Shown in pieces: positions 23,149 through 35,151 of a stretch of DNA of 64,000 nucleotides. The position numbers and the translations under genes were made by a program. Within the stretch, counting starts at the first letter, position 1; the number at the start of each line of letters is the position of its first letter. The DNA lies in contig NC_018387.1 in NCBI RefSeq assembly GCF_000208865.1, positions 558,001-622,000 on the forward strand, given 5' to 3'. A model generated the notes under the pieces. It searched no databases. It was not told the origin of the DNA and saw only the letters and a program-made list of their open reading frames with translations. The stretch comes from Neospora caninum Liverpool (taxonomy: Eukaryota > Apicomplexa > Conoidasida > Eucoccidiorida > Sarcocystidae).

Positions 23149-25497
23149 TCTGTTTGCATGTGTAACAGGAAACAGAACCCCTTTTGGGGAAGCGTGGAAG
23201 TTTCGGTCATTTACGTATCTCGAGCCGTGCCCGCATGCGTGGCAGACAAGCTGCCTAGCACGTCACAATCTTCCTTGCATTCGCTTCCATGTGCCGCAAA
23301 AGTGGACATAGGCAGACGTGAAGACGCAAATGGAATAGAATATCGGTAGGAAAAACTCTGGGCGGGCAGTTTGCCCATTTTCACATTGGGGGCCGTCTAG
23401 ACAGCCCGATGATTCGGTCGAGCTAACCCGCGGTTGTCTTGGTATCCCGGAGGCAAGAGGCAACAAAAAGCACTTGCCACCGAGAAACGAATAAAGGGTG
23501 GAAGCTTTTGCCTGGATAGGAAAAAACCTCACAACCTTACCCACACTCAGATTCTGGTTCTGAACAAAGCGTGGAAAATCGGTCGCTAGATACCTGACCA
23601 GCTGATCACTAAAGGTTACCGCGAACGAGCGAGCAGTGCAACGCCCCGTGCCAATGGGTCCGGCCCCCTTAAAAGGTAGAGAGAGCGCGTCGTCTCCGGC
23701 ACGGACTCTTAACGTTAGACACATATGGAGAGACGACGCGACAAAGAAAATCTCTCTACGAACCTTCTCTGTTTCCGTCTCGATCTATGGGGTAGGAATG
23801 GCCTTCCTTTGCAGGCAGATTTCGTGTTCGACATGAGGAACTTTTATCCTGAACTTTGGTTGCAAATACACTCTTTTTTCCCCGCAGGGGATTCGCGAAT
23901 CCTCCGGTTCATAGACAGCGGAAAGCTTGGCGACAACAACGTTTCGGATAGCTACCACTCGGGTTTGCTTTGCCATCCTAGGGGCTGTTCCTTTTGGCAT
24001 TTACAGCACTTGCTTTCGCCGTGAGACGAATCCGTCTACATCACAAAGTTAGTCCTCGGGCGGTCTTCGCCAGAGAAGCGAACGTTACGCTAGCGTTACA
24101 GTGTGAACTGAAAGAGCCACCCTGCGCGGCAAACATCCGCATGGAGAAACAACTCTGAATCCTCCATGATACTGTTTTCTGACAAAGACACCTCTCCATG
24201 GTAATTCCAAGAGTCAGGAGCTTCGCCAGTTCCAGCGACCACCTGCTTTGCCCTGCTCAGGAGTCAGCCGGTTTCCTTCTGACAAAGAAAATCGCACCAC
24301 TCTTCCATGGTTACTGTTGCTGTTGCAGCTCTTTTTAGCATGTTAAACTGCGTGAAATGAAGCAGGTGGCTACGTGACAGTACAAACACAGTAAGAACCC
24401 ACTCCTAGTTTAAAGGTGAATGGGCTGAATCCAAGATTTTGCGCCGGCATGGCGGCCGTGTTATCCGGCGTCATCCTCCCATAACTCTTCACAGTTAATA
24501 GATGATAAAACATGGCGACGATGATATCACAAATGAGCAGTTGTTGTGAAGGTCTGTCGCTGCTTTTCTCTCTTCCTCTTGTCGAGTCGACGCTGTGCGC
24601 AAGCAACTTCAACGGCGTCCGTTTTTTAGAGCATTTCACTGACGAGACCGTTTTGGAGTCCCGTCTTGTTCAGCTTTTTGGCTGCCTGTGTGTTACGCGG
24701 AGGTATCCGTGGTCACCCAGCTTCGCGCCTGATGCGGTTCGTGCAGGCGAGGACAGGAGTAGGCTCATGTCCATTAGTGGCCTATCGAGACAGGGTGACC
24801 ATGTAAATCCCCCCAGGTTGCGTGTGGGCCAGCTGATATGCTCGCTGCAGAAAAATTGTGCATTGCCTCCACGGCAGTCAGCATCTCGATGTTACATGAG
24901 ACTCCCTCCCTAGCGGCACCGCTCGAGCACCCGGACACCCAAAACCCCTTTCTCCCCAGCATGCGACGGACGCGTCTGACGTGGGGCATGAATGCATGCA
25001 CTCGTCAAACGTTCAGGTTTCGATACATCTCTCCGTTATGTCTGTTTTGTTGTCAACACTCGGCTGTGGTGGCGCACCCAGTCTTCGAAACCAGGCTTGG
25101 TAGAAATATGCACGCAGGCGCCGCAACAGCGAAGCCACCGGTTTTCAGTTCTAATTGCTTGGGCCTTTCTTCGGCAGCGACGGCTCCTCAGTAGGATACC
25201 AACACACGGGGTCTCATCTGGTCGCAGTTGCACGCCACGAGAGTGAAGCATGCTCAGTTGTGTGTCTCGACAAAGTTACGAGAGGATCCACTGAGGGGTT
25301 TTCTACGTTACGGAAAGAATTGATACCCCAGTCGTCGCGAATTTTTTCATCCGTCTCATCCCTCATTCTCGAACAGCCCCACCTGTACCCGGTGTCTTAC
25401 TCTTGCTGCACAAACTTTCGTTTGGAGAGGCAGGCCTCCCCAAAGCCCCTGAAAGTCATGGTGAGGCAACCAACCTCAGAAACCGAGTACAGAAGCA
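23149..25497. other. Upstream region of the secreted-repeat gene; no gene seen
   Basis: This interval must hold the promoter and leader of the minus-strand gene starting at 23148. No frame exceeds about 155 codons, and none has a recognised motif. No repeats were noticed. Confidence 0.4.
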
Positions 25498-28400
25498 ATG
25501 GCAGATGCCATCGGGGCTGATGTGAAAGCGACGCAATTACTCGCCGGGAAAAAGCAGAGGAAAACTGTTGCGGGGGCGTTCAAAGCTCCAGTTAGTGTGA
25601 CGTGGGAGGCGCTCACGGAGTTCGTTTTTCCGAAGAATCTGATGCACCCCAAGGCCCTCGGGCGTTTATATCTCCTCGGGTTCTATGGAAACATCGATGA
25701 ACATGGCAAAATGCGAGCTGGTGAGTAATTGCACAACCCCTCTCATGTCGGCGACATGTCTTCGGTCTGTAACGGGCGTGCTTGAAGATCGCCAGTGCAT
25801 GGTCTAAACACGACCCTCCATTCACAGGGCACTAGTGCTACTAATAGAAGCCTAAACGGAACGCGAACCTGAACTATAACAAGGAAATGAGGTCGCACTT
25901 GCTGCAGCAGGGTAGTCGCGGTGAATGTTCCTCAGGACCGTTTGATATGGCTGAGTGTCTGCTTTCACGATATACACGGGAAAAGGGTTTTGTTCCAGAA
26001 AAAAACGTCATAACACTTGTGCAAGTGGAAATAGCGCCGGAGAAGGCACGCGCGTGCTGTGGGATGAGCATTGCGCAGGCCACTTGGGACGGCACTCGGT
26101 CACGAGTTCTGAGATTCGAGTCATGATGACGGACATTTACAAAGTGAGTGTCCTTCCTACTCCCTCCAAGTAGCTTTGCTGGGCCTGTGGCTTTTTGTGT
26201 AGCAACTAGGGGTTCGAAGAGCCTCCAGTTGCACACCAGCTTCGCACATTCAGACTCAGATGGTAGCGCTGTTTGTCCATATACACGGACATACCTGTGC
26301 ATACGTACAACAACTCCGAACCGTCAATTGACTCTGTTTCGGGGCCTCTCAATTACTACACCACTCTATTTGGTTGGTAGGCAGAGAAGCTCCTCTGCAC
26401 GCCATGGTGAGACCGAGCTACCCACTGCAGTTGTATCACTACGTGTTATCTTTGGCGTCATGTTTCTCGTTCTTGAATTAGAACGCTCTGAAAAGCATGT
26501 TCGAGGTGAGGCTCTCATCACACTCGCACTCCCTTGCGGAAGTGGCGCTGCCTTCCCTTATCTCGAATTCAAGAGCACTCTCGAACCAGGACATCATCAA
26601 TTAGGGGTCTGTTCCCAGCGTACACACACACACACACACTGTCCAAGTATCACTGGATGCGTCAGCACTGTCCAGGAACGCGAAAGGTATCGTCGTTACG
26701 ATATCGATAACTCTTCGTTTCCAGTTACGCAATTGTTGAGGTTCCCACACAATTACACACAGACAGGCGACGCGCGAGGCCGAACACCGACGAACGAATT
26801 TCATTCTGCTGATGAACGGCAAGCGGTGCACCGTAGTACAAACTGTCCAACCAGATGATTAAGGTGTGACTCGAGAGAAGCCGAGAGTGGCACGACGCAC
26901 CGCAGAGGTGACCTGAAAATCACTCTGTTCCCCTCTGTACAAAATGTGATGCAGCGAACCGGCGATGGTTCCATGCACACAGAGGACCTCCAGGCAAGGG
27001 TCGAGGAGGACCCATTCACAGGTTAGGGGCTTTCGAGGAGAAACCGATGCTTTCCCCCTGGTACAAAAACGCTGTGTAGCCTTTCTGAGCCACAACCGCA
27101 ACCAACACCGTATACCTTCCCTCAGTTGCGTGCCCACATGACGGATTCTCCATTGTTCAGCCACAAAGCTTTTGCTTCACCACCGACCTACCGACCACAT
27201 TTTCGGTGGCGCTCGGCCACGCAGCAATAGGTCAACTACCCAGCACTGGTCGGCGAACATGCGAGCGCTATATTTGTAGTGCTGTAGCACAATCGACGAC
27301 TGACCAGGTGTTGGAGCAGGTGCGCGTTTTCAATCCGTGCACCTTCAGAAACAACGTTGCAGAAACTGTTGGAGAGGGCTCCCCAGGACGCGAACGGCGG
27401 AATGAAATTCGCTGATATTCAGCGGTGAGAGAATGAAGTTCTACCAAAACGCCAAAAAAGCGAGGGCCAAAACAATTGCCAGTGCTGCCGTTGTTAAGCG
27501 GCGAACCGCTTGCCAAGAACCCCTACCGCACGCCCGTTCGTGACAGCCGAGGGATTCCGACCATGTCGGAAAGTTGCAGCTACTGAGAACGAGTTCACCT
27601 CCGTCAGTCGCTTACGTTAGACTTAAGGAGGCTCGTACGTCTCCGGCGGTGCGAGGCTGGCCGCTGGTACAACGCGGCCAATTGGATGGCAAAGAAATCG
27701 GGCGACTTTGATGTGACCTGTTCACTGCTACCCTGCCGCTACATCCTTAACACGTGCTAGACCAGATACAAAATAGGTGTCTTCACACCATCCGTTCCCC
27801 ATTACAGTTGGTTAGTCTTGCGGATCGTGAGTGATCTGCACACGTGCCTTGTGAGATGCAGATTGATTTTGAAAGACTTCGATATGCGCGTCCGACGCCA
27901 TATTCGCCAAATACGCTACGGAAGCTCCGGTGCGTCTGACCTGGCCAGAAAAAAAGCAGAGCATGGAAGCGGGGGAATAATGGAGCTCCCCCTCAAACCT
28001 CCATCTCGTGCCTTCTCTACTGAACGGGGGCACGTTGACGAAACGCATGCTGTTTCAATCATGTCAGCACTTGCTGTCACTCCGAATCGGTGACAGGAAG
28101 ACCGTTCCGAGGTGAAACGCCGCTCCAGCGTTGTCCATGCCTGACCTCGAGTCGCTTTGCAGTTGCTGCCGTCGCCAGATCCTCCCAAAGACAGCCACGG
28201 GCGACATACAATTCTAAGGCGGCTGAAATCCTGTAAGGGCATAAGCCGGGAGGTGACAATCCCGAATAGCATTCTACTGGATCGATTCATATATTTGACG
28301 CGCTGCCGCGATAGCGCCGAAGGTATTCCACGGCTGCTTTCTCTGTACATTTGCTACAGCAAACCGTGAACTGTAGGTTCACAAGTAGCCAACTAACCGG

Positions 28401-29665
28401 TAACACAGCGCCGCAGCCGACCGAAGGCGACACCTGACGTTCTGCCGCATTTGGTGACATGGAGAATCGGACCTGTCACTGAATTTCGAATCGGTGTTCC
28501 GCATGCAGAGAGCAATTGCTCAACAAACGGAAATGCACCGCGACGGAAGAATTCACTGCCAGGGAACACCGACAAAACCGCATGATGTGTAAGGGAAATG
28601 AATGAAGAAGTAAATGGGGATGAAAAAGAGGCAATCCACAAACACTGTAAGCTATCTGAAAGCGTGGCACTTCGCCTGTGCCCCAATAAACTTTACAATA
28701 CTGCTTCACAAGCTGCAGTTGTGCTCACAGGATCACCCTGAGGAGTGGCAAGGAGACATATCACAGGTTCCTTCTTCAGTCGCCACCAGGCTACAGCTCC
28801 AGGAATACCCCTTAGGACTCAGCAGAACATGTTGCTTAGATACGGAGTCCCTCGGGGTCATGTTCTGAGTCATCTTGCAATGCAACCAAACTTGATCGCG
28901 TCGGCCATGTTGTCTGCCGCCCTCTTTCAGGTCTCGTGACAGACTGCCTCTGCCCTAGAGACGCACAGTCTGCCGCCATTAATTGCGTGCTTGTCAGGTA
29001 CGTTGATCACTTGCTGCTCTTCAGCTGTAACAGGAGGAGGTGAGTTTGTTGACAAAAGGCCGCGGGTCTTCAGGCGTGATATCGACGCCGGATATTTATG
29101 GGGCTGTGAAGGAAGTGGTGTCACATGCACTTCGCTTCCACGGCACTACCGCACAGGGATGTAAATATCGAGTTACCGGAGTGCTTCTTCGTGTTTTTTT
29201 TCGGTGTGACTCAAAACCGCGTTTCTTGGGTTGTGTTCACACAGAGGCCGTGGAAATACTGACGACCGCTGGGATAGATGTTTCGCTCTTCGCCAGCAAG
29301 GGGTTCCGACCTATGTTAAAGCGACTCCGTCGGCAACTTCCCTCTTGACGAGAAGCCCCGTAAGAATCGGCTGAGCCTTTATGGAGGCTTTCCTCATGAC
29401 TGTAAAGCCTGACGGAAGCCGGTCCTTTCCGCGCCTTCCTGACCAGTGTGGAATAGGGAGACGGAAAGCCTGTCACCATATCAGACCTCGAGAGGCGGCT
29501 CTGCTGACCTTGGCACGTAGAGCTGCTCTCGCTGTTATGTGGTATTGCCAAACCATTTTCGTTCAAGGGTTGCAGAAATTATTGGAGATTGATGGAGAGG
29601 ACCGCATGCATGTGTGCATCACTGTGGTGAATGCTCAGTTCTTCTCAGGCCCACAGGAGGACTGA
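25498..29665 (+). pseudogene. Scattered reverse-transcriptase-like segments, possibly telomerase-like, degenerate or intron-rich
   Basis: Several plus-strand stretches, in different frames but in order, resemble parts of a reverse transcriptase. At 28838-28870 RYGVPRGHVLS resembles motif B' (GIPQGSxLS). At about 28986-29026 CVLVRYVDHLLLFS resembles motif C (LLRLVDDFLL in telomerase) with the second Asp replaced by His. At about 29218-29258 RFLGCVHTEAVEIL could be motif E. Weaker candidates are FDVTCSLLP near 27703 (motif A position), VSDLHTCLVRCRL at 27830-27870, and FPKNLMHPKALGRLY with a good donor at 25721/25722 (TERT RNA-binding region). The B'-like and C-like pieces are in different frames a few bases apart, so there is a frameshift or an intron. 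No continuous gene model could be built. It may be a diverged telomerase reverse transcriptase gene, the relic of one or of another retroelement, or chance similarity. Confidence 0.3.
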
Positions 29666-31044
29666 ACCGGCAACTTTCTTCCCCGTCGGCGCACTCTCTG
29701 GATAAGCCAGCCACGACCCTCTCATTCCGGCCCGTGTACCTTTATGGGCCGTACTGAGCTCTTTGGGTTTTCTTTCTTAGGACACGTAGCTAGACAGGAA
29801 CCGGATCCACACCAGCGACTTAAGGACTACGCTTCGAAACATGTATATCCAGCTAGCGTTCTATGATCACGTTGACCTGGGTTCGCAGCGGGTCGGAGCC
29901 ACCTGATCTATGAACTCGTTTTCTCGCGTCTCCTGGGCCAGTGTCAGCAACGCTGTCGCCCTCTTCGTCAGTATGTGCGACGGTTCAGTGATCGTGTTCC
30001 GAAGACGCCTGTCCCGCCAAGAGGCGCGAATTTTTTAGGAAGCGTTTAGGATTCAAAAACACATGCCGTGAACGGGGTGCCTACAAATGCAACGTTCAAC
30101 GCCCCAAAGTCCTCTCCATGGTGGAGATGTGCTACTGGGCACGTGCTGGACGAACGTTTTATCAGCGTTGGAAGGGAGAAAGAAGGAAGACGCGACACTC
30201 TCATGATATTTCGATCACGGACTGGTTGGCGCCTTGCGCCTTACCAGAGCCGAGACGCCCCTTGCAGTGGTCACTCTGAAGAGCGTATTCGTATGCCACC
30301 AGAGCATCACTGGGGACAATACTCCCACTAGCGATCAAGCAGAGATCTTGGAGCAACTGACGCATCCGCGCTCCGCGGAAACTTCTGAAGCAGCAAAAAA
30401 CGATTTCCTTTTGTGCGAGGTCCATTTCGCGCAGTCGAGATGGCGCCGAGGCACTCGTGCGCCCCCGTGTTGCTTCGCTCGCTGCACCCACGAAACACAT
30501 TCACGGCAAACCACCAGTGTGTGGAAGACGCGTGGAACCCAGATTCATCTTCAACCGCTCCTAAACGCTTATACACACAGCCAGCAAATACTGAGATGCT
30601 CCGACGAGGACGCTCCCGCTAAGCTTGGTGTGGTCACTTTCTCTGCACACAATCAGACTCTGCGAGCCTAGAGTGTCAGCGGAACAGGAATCCGCCAATC
30701 TCACTCTCGCGTTCTACACATCGACAGCTGGTGACCTTTTTCTTGTCTATGAAAATCCAACCGTCCACCGCCACGGTCCAGCACCGACACTGAACGGGCG
30801 TCTCGGGCCGTGCAAAACGACAAGCCTCTGTGACCCTCCGTCTTGCCTGGTTTCTCCCCGACCCGTCAAAGTACCACAGAGGACACAACGTCTTTTCCCC
30901 TCTGAAAATGTCGCAACTACCTGTTTCAGCAGAAACAGAGAGATAGAAAGATAGCGAGGTGCCGGTAGCGATAGTACGATAGAGAGATAGAGATATCGAG
31001 TGGTAGAGAGGCGCGAGGCACGTCCTGGATTCTGCCGGTGCCTT
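29666..31044. other. Intergenic DNA downstream of the karyopherin gene
   Basis: Only short frames (up to about 145 codons) without motifs. It should contain the 3' untranslated region of the minus-strand karyopherin gene, whose stop is at 31045. A short gata-rich stretch (gagagatagagatatcgag) lies at 30980-31000. Confidence 0.4.
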
Positions 31045-34000
31045 CTACACAATACGGCGCGAGCCATCCCTTTCCTTCACGGGGCCTGAGAAGTGAAGTG
31101 ACTGTACTGACGTTTCGCCCTCTCGGCCAATCCCAAGGTGACGCCCAGGAGTTCTCTGAAACTTACCAGGTGAGGCGCCGGAGTTTGACGTGAGCCAGTC
31201 AGACGTGGTGGCGAGGAAGACTTGGTCATATCTTTCACTCCACAGAGCGAACGCCTTCCAGAGAACCGAGAGGTTTTCGAGGCCCCAGCAGTGGAGGTTT
31301 TCCAGCGTCGCCGCGACGATCTCTGGAAGGCGTTTCGCGACGATCCGATCGACTTGCGGCGCTCCACACGTGCTACACGCATGACAATAGAGAATCGCTT
31401 GGCGCGCGACATCTGCGTCATGAGACTGGCGTACAGTCTCTATGCAGAGCTGCAGCGTGGTTTCAAACACCTCCACCTGGCAAAACAAATCATTTGGCCC
31501 CAGCATGCCTCCCGTTCTCGTCTCGAGGTCATTGCATGCGCCGCCTTCTCCGTGCGGCTCGTCGCCTCGGCTACCGCCCGTCCCTCGTCGAAATTCCCGG
31601 ATGCCGACGCAGCCCAACGCGCCGCCCTTGCTCGCACTCCCCGTTAAGGCCTGGACGCCAGGAGCCGCCGCAGCATACGCGAGCAAGAAGTCGAGGAAGG
31701 GTGCGTAAATGTCGTAGATTCCCTGTTGAGGGGTCAAGAGGCGTCCGAGATCCACAAACAACGAAGTGATCTGTCTGAGGCGCTGTGACGCCCACGTCTT
31801 CGCTGCCTGCAGCAACTGCCGCCCCTGCGCTGCGCTCCTCTCGTCGGCCTGCGCGGGCCCACGCTCGTCGCCGGGACAGGCTTCCCTGGCAATCCGCAAA
31901 AGGTCCCCAAGGACAACGACACCACATGCCTGGAGTGCAGCCTGAGCACAAAGCGACCCTGGGCGAGCGGCGCCAACCGCAGCAGCGTCGCCAGCGCCTT
32001 GGCGCGCGAGGTGCGCCGCCCGGCTAGTCAGCACCGCTGCACTCGTCACCAGCTGCGTCACGAGCTCCGCCACCGCTGGCCACACGTGGCTAGCCGCGGT
32101 CAAGCTGGAGCCGAGGCCGCGCAGGAGGAGGCGCATGCATCGAATCGCCAGCACCGCCAGCACGGCCTCGTTGTTCTGCGGTGGCTCCAGCGGCTCCTTC
32201 CCTTTCAGGTCGACAACCAAGGCACTCAGGTGGACGCGCTGCCGCGTGACAGCGTTGACTGGAAGAGTCAGGGGCGAGAATAAGACCGCCGGGTCCCCTC
32301 CAGACGACGCGGGGTTGTGGGTCGGCTGAAGAAGAAGGGCGCCGCGAATCACGTGCAACCAGAGCGTCCAGAGGTCGTCTTCCACGAAGAAGCACTCGAG
32401 AGCGGCGCGAACCACTTGGCTGTCGTCTTCGGTGCCGAGGGCACACCCACTGGCACTGCCGCCTGAGCCGTTCCTCGACGTGCACACTCGCCCGCCACAG
32501 AGCGCCCAGCAACACAGCTCGAGTCGCTGAATCACTCGGCTGGCGTCTTCCCTCCAGGCGGCCATCGCCCGCTCAGCCGCTGCGGAGTCGCCGGCCTGCG
32601 TCGCGGCTTCCAGGCCCACACAGCACCTCTGGAGGAGTTGGCGAGTCCCCCGCATGCTGCTGTTGAAGAGGCGGGGAATGTCTTGCCGCGGGAACGTGAG
32701 GACGAGCTTCACGGCTGCCGCATGCAGCGTGCCGTCCACTTGGGCACTCTGACAAGGCCCGGTCTCCTCGACGAACTTGCAGAACAACTCGAGCTCCTGC
32801 AGAGCCGCAGGTCCGCCTCCAGAGCCGCGGTTCGGAGTCCCCGCGCCGTCGGCCTCGCCGGCCCGCGCGAGTCCCGCCCCCTCGGCACTCTCCGCGCAGA
32901 AGCCACCAAGGTGGTGCCCGCCCCAGGTGGTCAACTGGAGAATGCTGTCGGCGACGAGCGCGGGGTCAAGCGGCAGGAGCCTGAGCAGCGTCTGCAGGGC
33001 GACTGTCCAGATTTGCGTGAGGAGGGCTGCGGCGCACGTGGTCGTGGGCGGGGCGTTGAGGTCCTCGTACTCGGGGTCTTCTTCGGTGAAGTGGATCGCG
33101 GCCTTCTTCAGGATTTTCGCAGCCGCCGCCGCACAGCTCGGGTCGTCGTCGGGGAGAGCAGGCAGGCAGAGAAAGAGAGGCGCGAGAGGCAGAGGGATCC
33201 CATTCAGGCCCTCGACGAGAGAGTCGCTGAGCAGCAGCAGCACCTCAGCACCCGCCGCGTCGCGCTGCTGGAGCGCTGCCTGCATGCTCTGTGCGAGGGA
33301 CTGAAGAAACTCGCGGCCGTCCTCCGCGCCGCACGCGTCGTAGAGGAAGAATACGTCGCATACGACGTCTCCCGCGGTCTCAATGAACAGCCGCCGATCC
33401 TCCACAGTCTCCGGCAACGGCGGCTCGCCCGGAAGCGCGGCCCAGGCCGGACTGTCTCGTCGACAGTGCTGAAGCATGTTCGAGATGCACGCCGGGGCGA
33501 GGCGCTGCAGCAGAAGGCGAAGAATCGGCAGCGGCAGCAACTGGTCGCGCCGCAGTTCCTTGATCACCCCCCACACGTTGCTGGCACACAGCCAGGTCTG
33601 CGGTTGCCGTCTCCACAGCTGGACCAGGAGCTCCCCACAGACTGACTGTTTCTCGGCCCCCGGGGCCGCGGAGTCTCCGGGACTCGCGGGAAACGCGGCT
33701 CCAAAGTCTCCAAGGAGGAGGCCGGGAAAGCCCTCAATGAGGGTCTGGACGACGGCGCCCCACCGCAGCAGGAGCGCGAGCTCCTCGCCCTCTTCGGCGC
33801 CCTGCCAGGCCCCAGAGGCGCCTGCACCACCCGCCCTCAAGAGGTCCGAAAACGCGATGAGCTGCGCGACCACCGCGGCGCACAGCTCGCCCTCGCCCCC
33901 TGTCGCTTGGAGACCGCCGTCGCCCCACGCCCGGAGCAGCTGCTGCGAGGCGTCGGCGCCCGCCTGCGGGTCGCCTGTTCCCCCGGCGCCTGCGGGCGAG

Positions 34001-35151
34001 GGGGTTTCGCGCACCTCGAGCACGCGGCTGCGGCTGCTGCAGCTCGAGCTCCGCGGCGCCTGCTGGAGGCTGGGCGGTCCCGACAGATTCCACAGCTGCA
34101 TGTAGGCCGGCAGTTTGGGCAGCGCCGCGACCAGGCAGTCCGTCAGCGCGGCCTCCTTTGCGAGCAGCGGGGTGACCTGCGCGAGGGCGTGGCAGAGACT
34201 GTTGTGCTGGGCAAAGGGAGCGTCCCAGAGGCCCATCCAGGCGACGAGGAGCTGGAGCGCGCCCTCGATGCAGAGTGTGCGGTACCGCGTGCATGCGGGA
34301 CTGACGGGGCTTCCTGGGGACGCCGCGGGAACCGGCGAGAGGGGCGAGGCCGCAGTTTGCGACGCAGCGAGGAGGATGTCTGCCGCGAGATCCACGACGG
34401 CTTTCCAGTGCTTCTCGCAGCTCAGCGCCTGGGGGGTCTCGACGACGCGGCGGACGCCCCGAGACGGGGCGTCGAGGCCCTTGAGCACATCGGGGATGGC
34501 CGCGAGGACGCAGACTGCCGTGCAGCACGTGAGCGAGAAGAGCGAGACTGGGGGTGCAGAGGCGGGAGACGCATTGGCGGGGGGGGAGGGGCCAGGCAAG
34601 CGGGCGAACTGCAGGAGATCGGGAAGCGCAGTTGGCCACACGGACGCGTCAGCGGAGCTCTGGACGATGCAGTGCGCAATGCACTCGGAGAGGCGAGAGA
34701 GAACGGCCACGGACAATTCAGGCCGAGAGCCCTGAGCAGCGTCTCCAGAAGGAGCCTGCTGAAGCGGGACGACGAGCTGAAGCAGAAAGCACGCCAGCTG
34801 CTTCTTCTCCGCCGCACTGAGGTGGTGAGGCTGCTGGACGATTTTCCAGGCAAGAGTTTGAGCGGCGACCATCACCAGCTGTTCGTCGCCTTCACGGGCG
34901 GCAGAGGCGTTTTGGAGAGGAAACAGAAGACGCTCCGCGAGGATGTGGCGAGCGGCCAGCCACGCCTCGGGACTCTCTTGAAACTGCAACAGCCATCTGT
35001 TTGCCGCTGTCTTCGCTTCCGGACGCTGATCAAAGAACAGAATGCGGAGCTCCTCCTCGACGCGCCGCTCCAGCGCCGCCAGAGACTCCTCGTCCAACAC
35101 AGGCAGCGGGCCTGGGGACGCAGGCGACGCGCGCCCACTGTCCTCCGACAT
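31045..35151 (-). CDS. Importin-13/transportin-3-type karyopherin beta
   Basis: Karyopherins of this class carry cargo through nuclear pores under Ran control. The N-terminus has the exportin/importin-13 pattern: ANRWLLQFQESPEAW near residue 51 and VAAQTLAWKIVQQ after it, followed by over a thousand residues of Leu/Ala-rich helical (HEAT-like) sequence. The C-terminus (LENLSVLWKAFALW) is also family-like. Two exons fit: 35151-31167 and 31085-31045 (1341 residues), joined by a phase-1 intron of 81 bases. The intron keeps the frame open, so a retained-intron product would be 27 residues longer. The total is longer than the roughly 900-960 residues usual for the family because of Ala/Gly/Ser inserts. 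ATG 35151 (aaagATGtcg) is the first true ATG of the frame; the frame extends upstream only through a TTG. It lies head to head with TVP23, separated by 1.4 kb. TNPO3 versus IPO13 identity is not resolved. Confidence 0.8.
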   Translation of the reverse strand: MSEDSGRASPASPGPLPVLDEESLAALERRVEEELRILFFDQRPEAKTAANRWLLQFQESPEAWLAARHILAERLLFPLQNASAAREGDEQLVMVAAQTLAWKIVQQPHHLSAAEKKQLACFLLQLVVPLQQAPSGDAAQGSRPELSVAVLSRLSECIAHCIVQSSADASVWPTALPDLLQFARLPGPSPPANASPASAPPVSLFSLTCCTAVCVLAAIPDVLKGLDAPSRGVRRVVETPQALSCEKHWKAVVDLAADILLAASQTAASPLSPVPAASPGSPVSPACTRYRTLCIEGALQLLVAWMGLWDAPFAQHNSLCHALAQVTPLLAKEAALTDCLVAALPKLPAYMQLWNLSGPPSLQQAPRSSSCSSRSRVLEVRETPSPAGAGGTGDPQAGADASQQLLRAWGDGGLQATGGEGELCAAVVAQLIAFSDLLRAGGAGASGAWQGAEEGEELALLLRWGAVVQTLIEGFPGLLLGDFGAAFPASPGDSAAPGAEKQSVCGELLVQLWRRQPQTWLCASNVWGVIKELRRDQLLPLPILRLLLQRLAPACISNMLQHCRRDSPAWAALPGEPPLPETVEDRRLFIETAGDVVCDVFFLYDACGAEDGREFLQSLAQSMQAALQQRDAAGAEVLLLLSDSLVEGLNGIPLPLAPLFLCLPALPDDDPSCAAAAAKILKKAAIHFTEEDPEYEDLNAPPTTTCAAALLTQIWTVALQTLLRLLPLDPALVADSILQLTTWGGHHLGGFCAESAEGAGLARAGEADGAGTPNRGSGGGPAALQELELFCKFVEETGPCQSAQVDGTLHAAAVKLVLTFPRQDIPRLFNSSMRGTRQLLQRCCVGLEAATQAGDSAAAERAMAAWREDASRVIQRLELCCWALCGGRVCTSRNGSGGSASGCALGTEDDSQVVRAALECFFVEDDLWTLWLHVIRGALLLQPTHNPASSGGDPAVLFSPLTLPVNAVTRQRVHLSALVVDLKGKEPLEPPQNNEAVLAVLAIRCMRLLLRGLGSSLTAASHVWPAVAELVTQLVTSAAVLTSRAAHLARQGAGDAAAVGAARPGSLCAQAALQACGVVVLGDLLRIAREACPGDERGPAQADERSAAQGRQLLQAAKTWASQRLRQITSLFVDLGRLLTPQQGIYDIYAPFLDFLLAYAAAAPGVQALTGSASKGGALGCVGIREFRRGTGGSRGDEPHGEGGACNDLETRTGGMLGPNDLFCQVEVFETTLQLCIETVRQSHDADVARQAILYCHACSTCGAPQVDRIVAKRLPEIVAATLENLHCWGLENLSVLWKAFALWSERYDQVFLATTSDWLTSNSGASPGKFQRTPGRHLGIGREGETSVQSLHFSGPVKERDGSRRIV

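Noticed and set aside
25498..26126. A two-exon join (25721 to an acceptor near 25935) as the telomerase RNA-binding region
   Set aside because: The phases match, but the roughly 60 residues expected between the two telomerase motifs are missing and the second frame stops at about 26126. It is kept only as a weak component of the reverse-transcriptase-like region.
26148..26858. Plus-strand frame of 236 codons
   Set aside because: No motif, random-looking composition, crosses a CA microsatellite at 26623-26639, and its length is compatible with chance.
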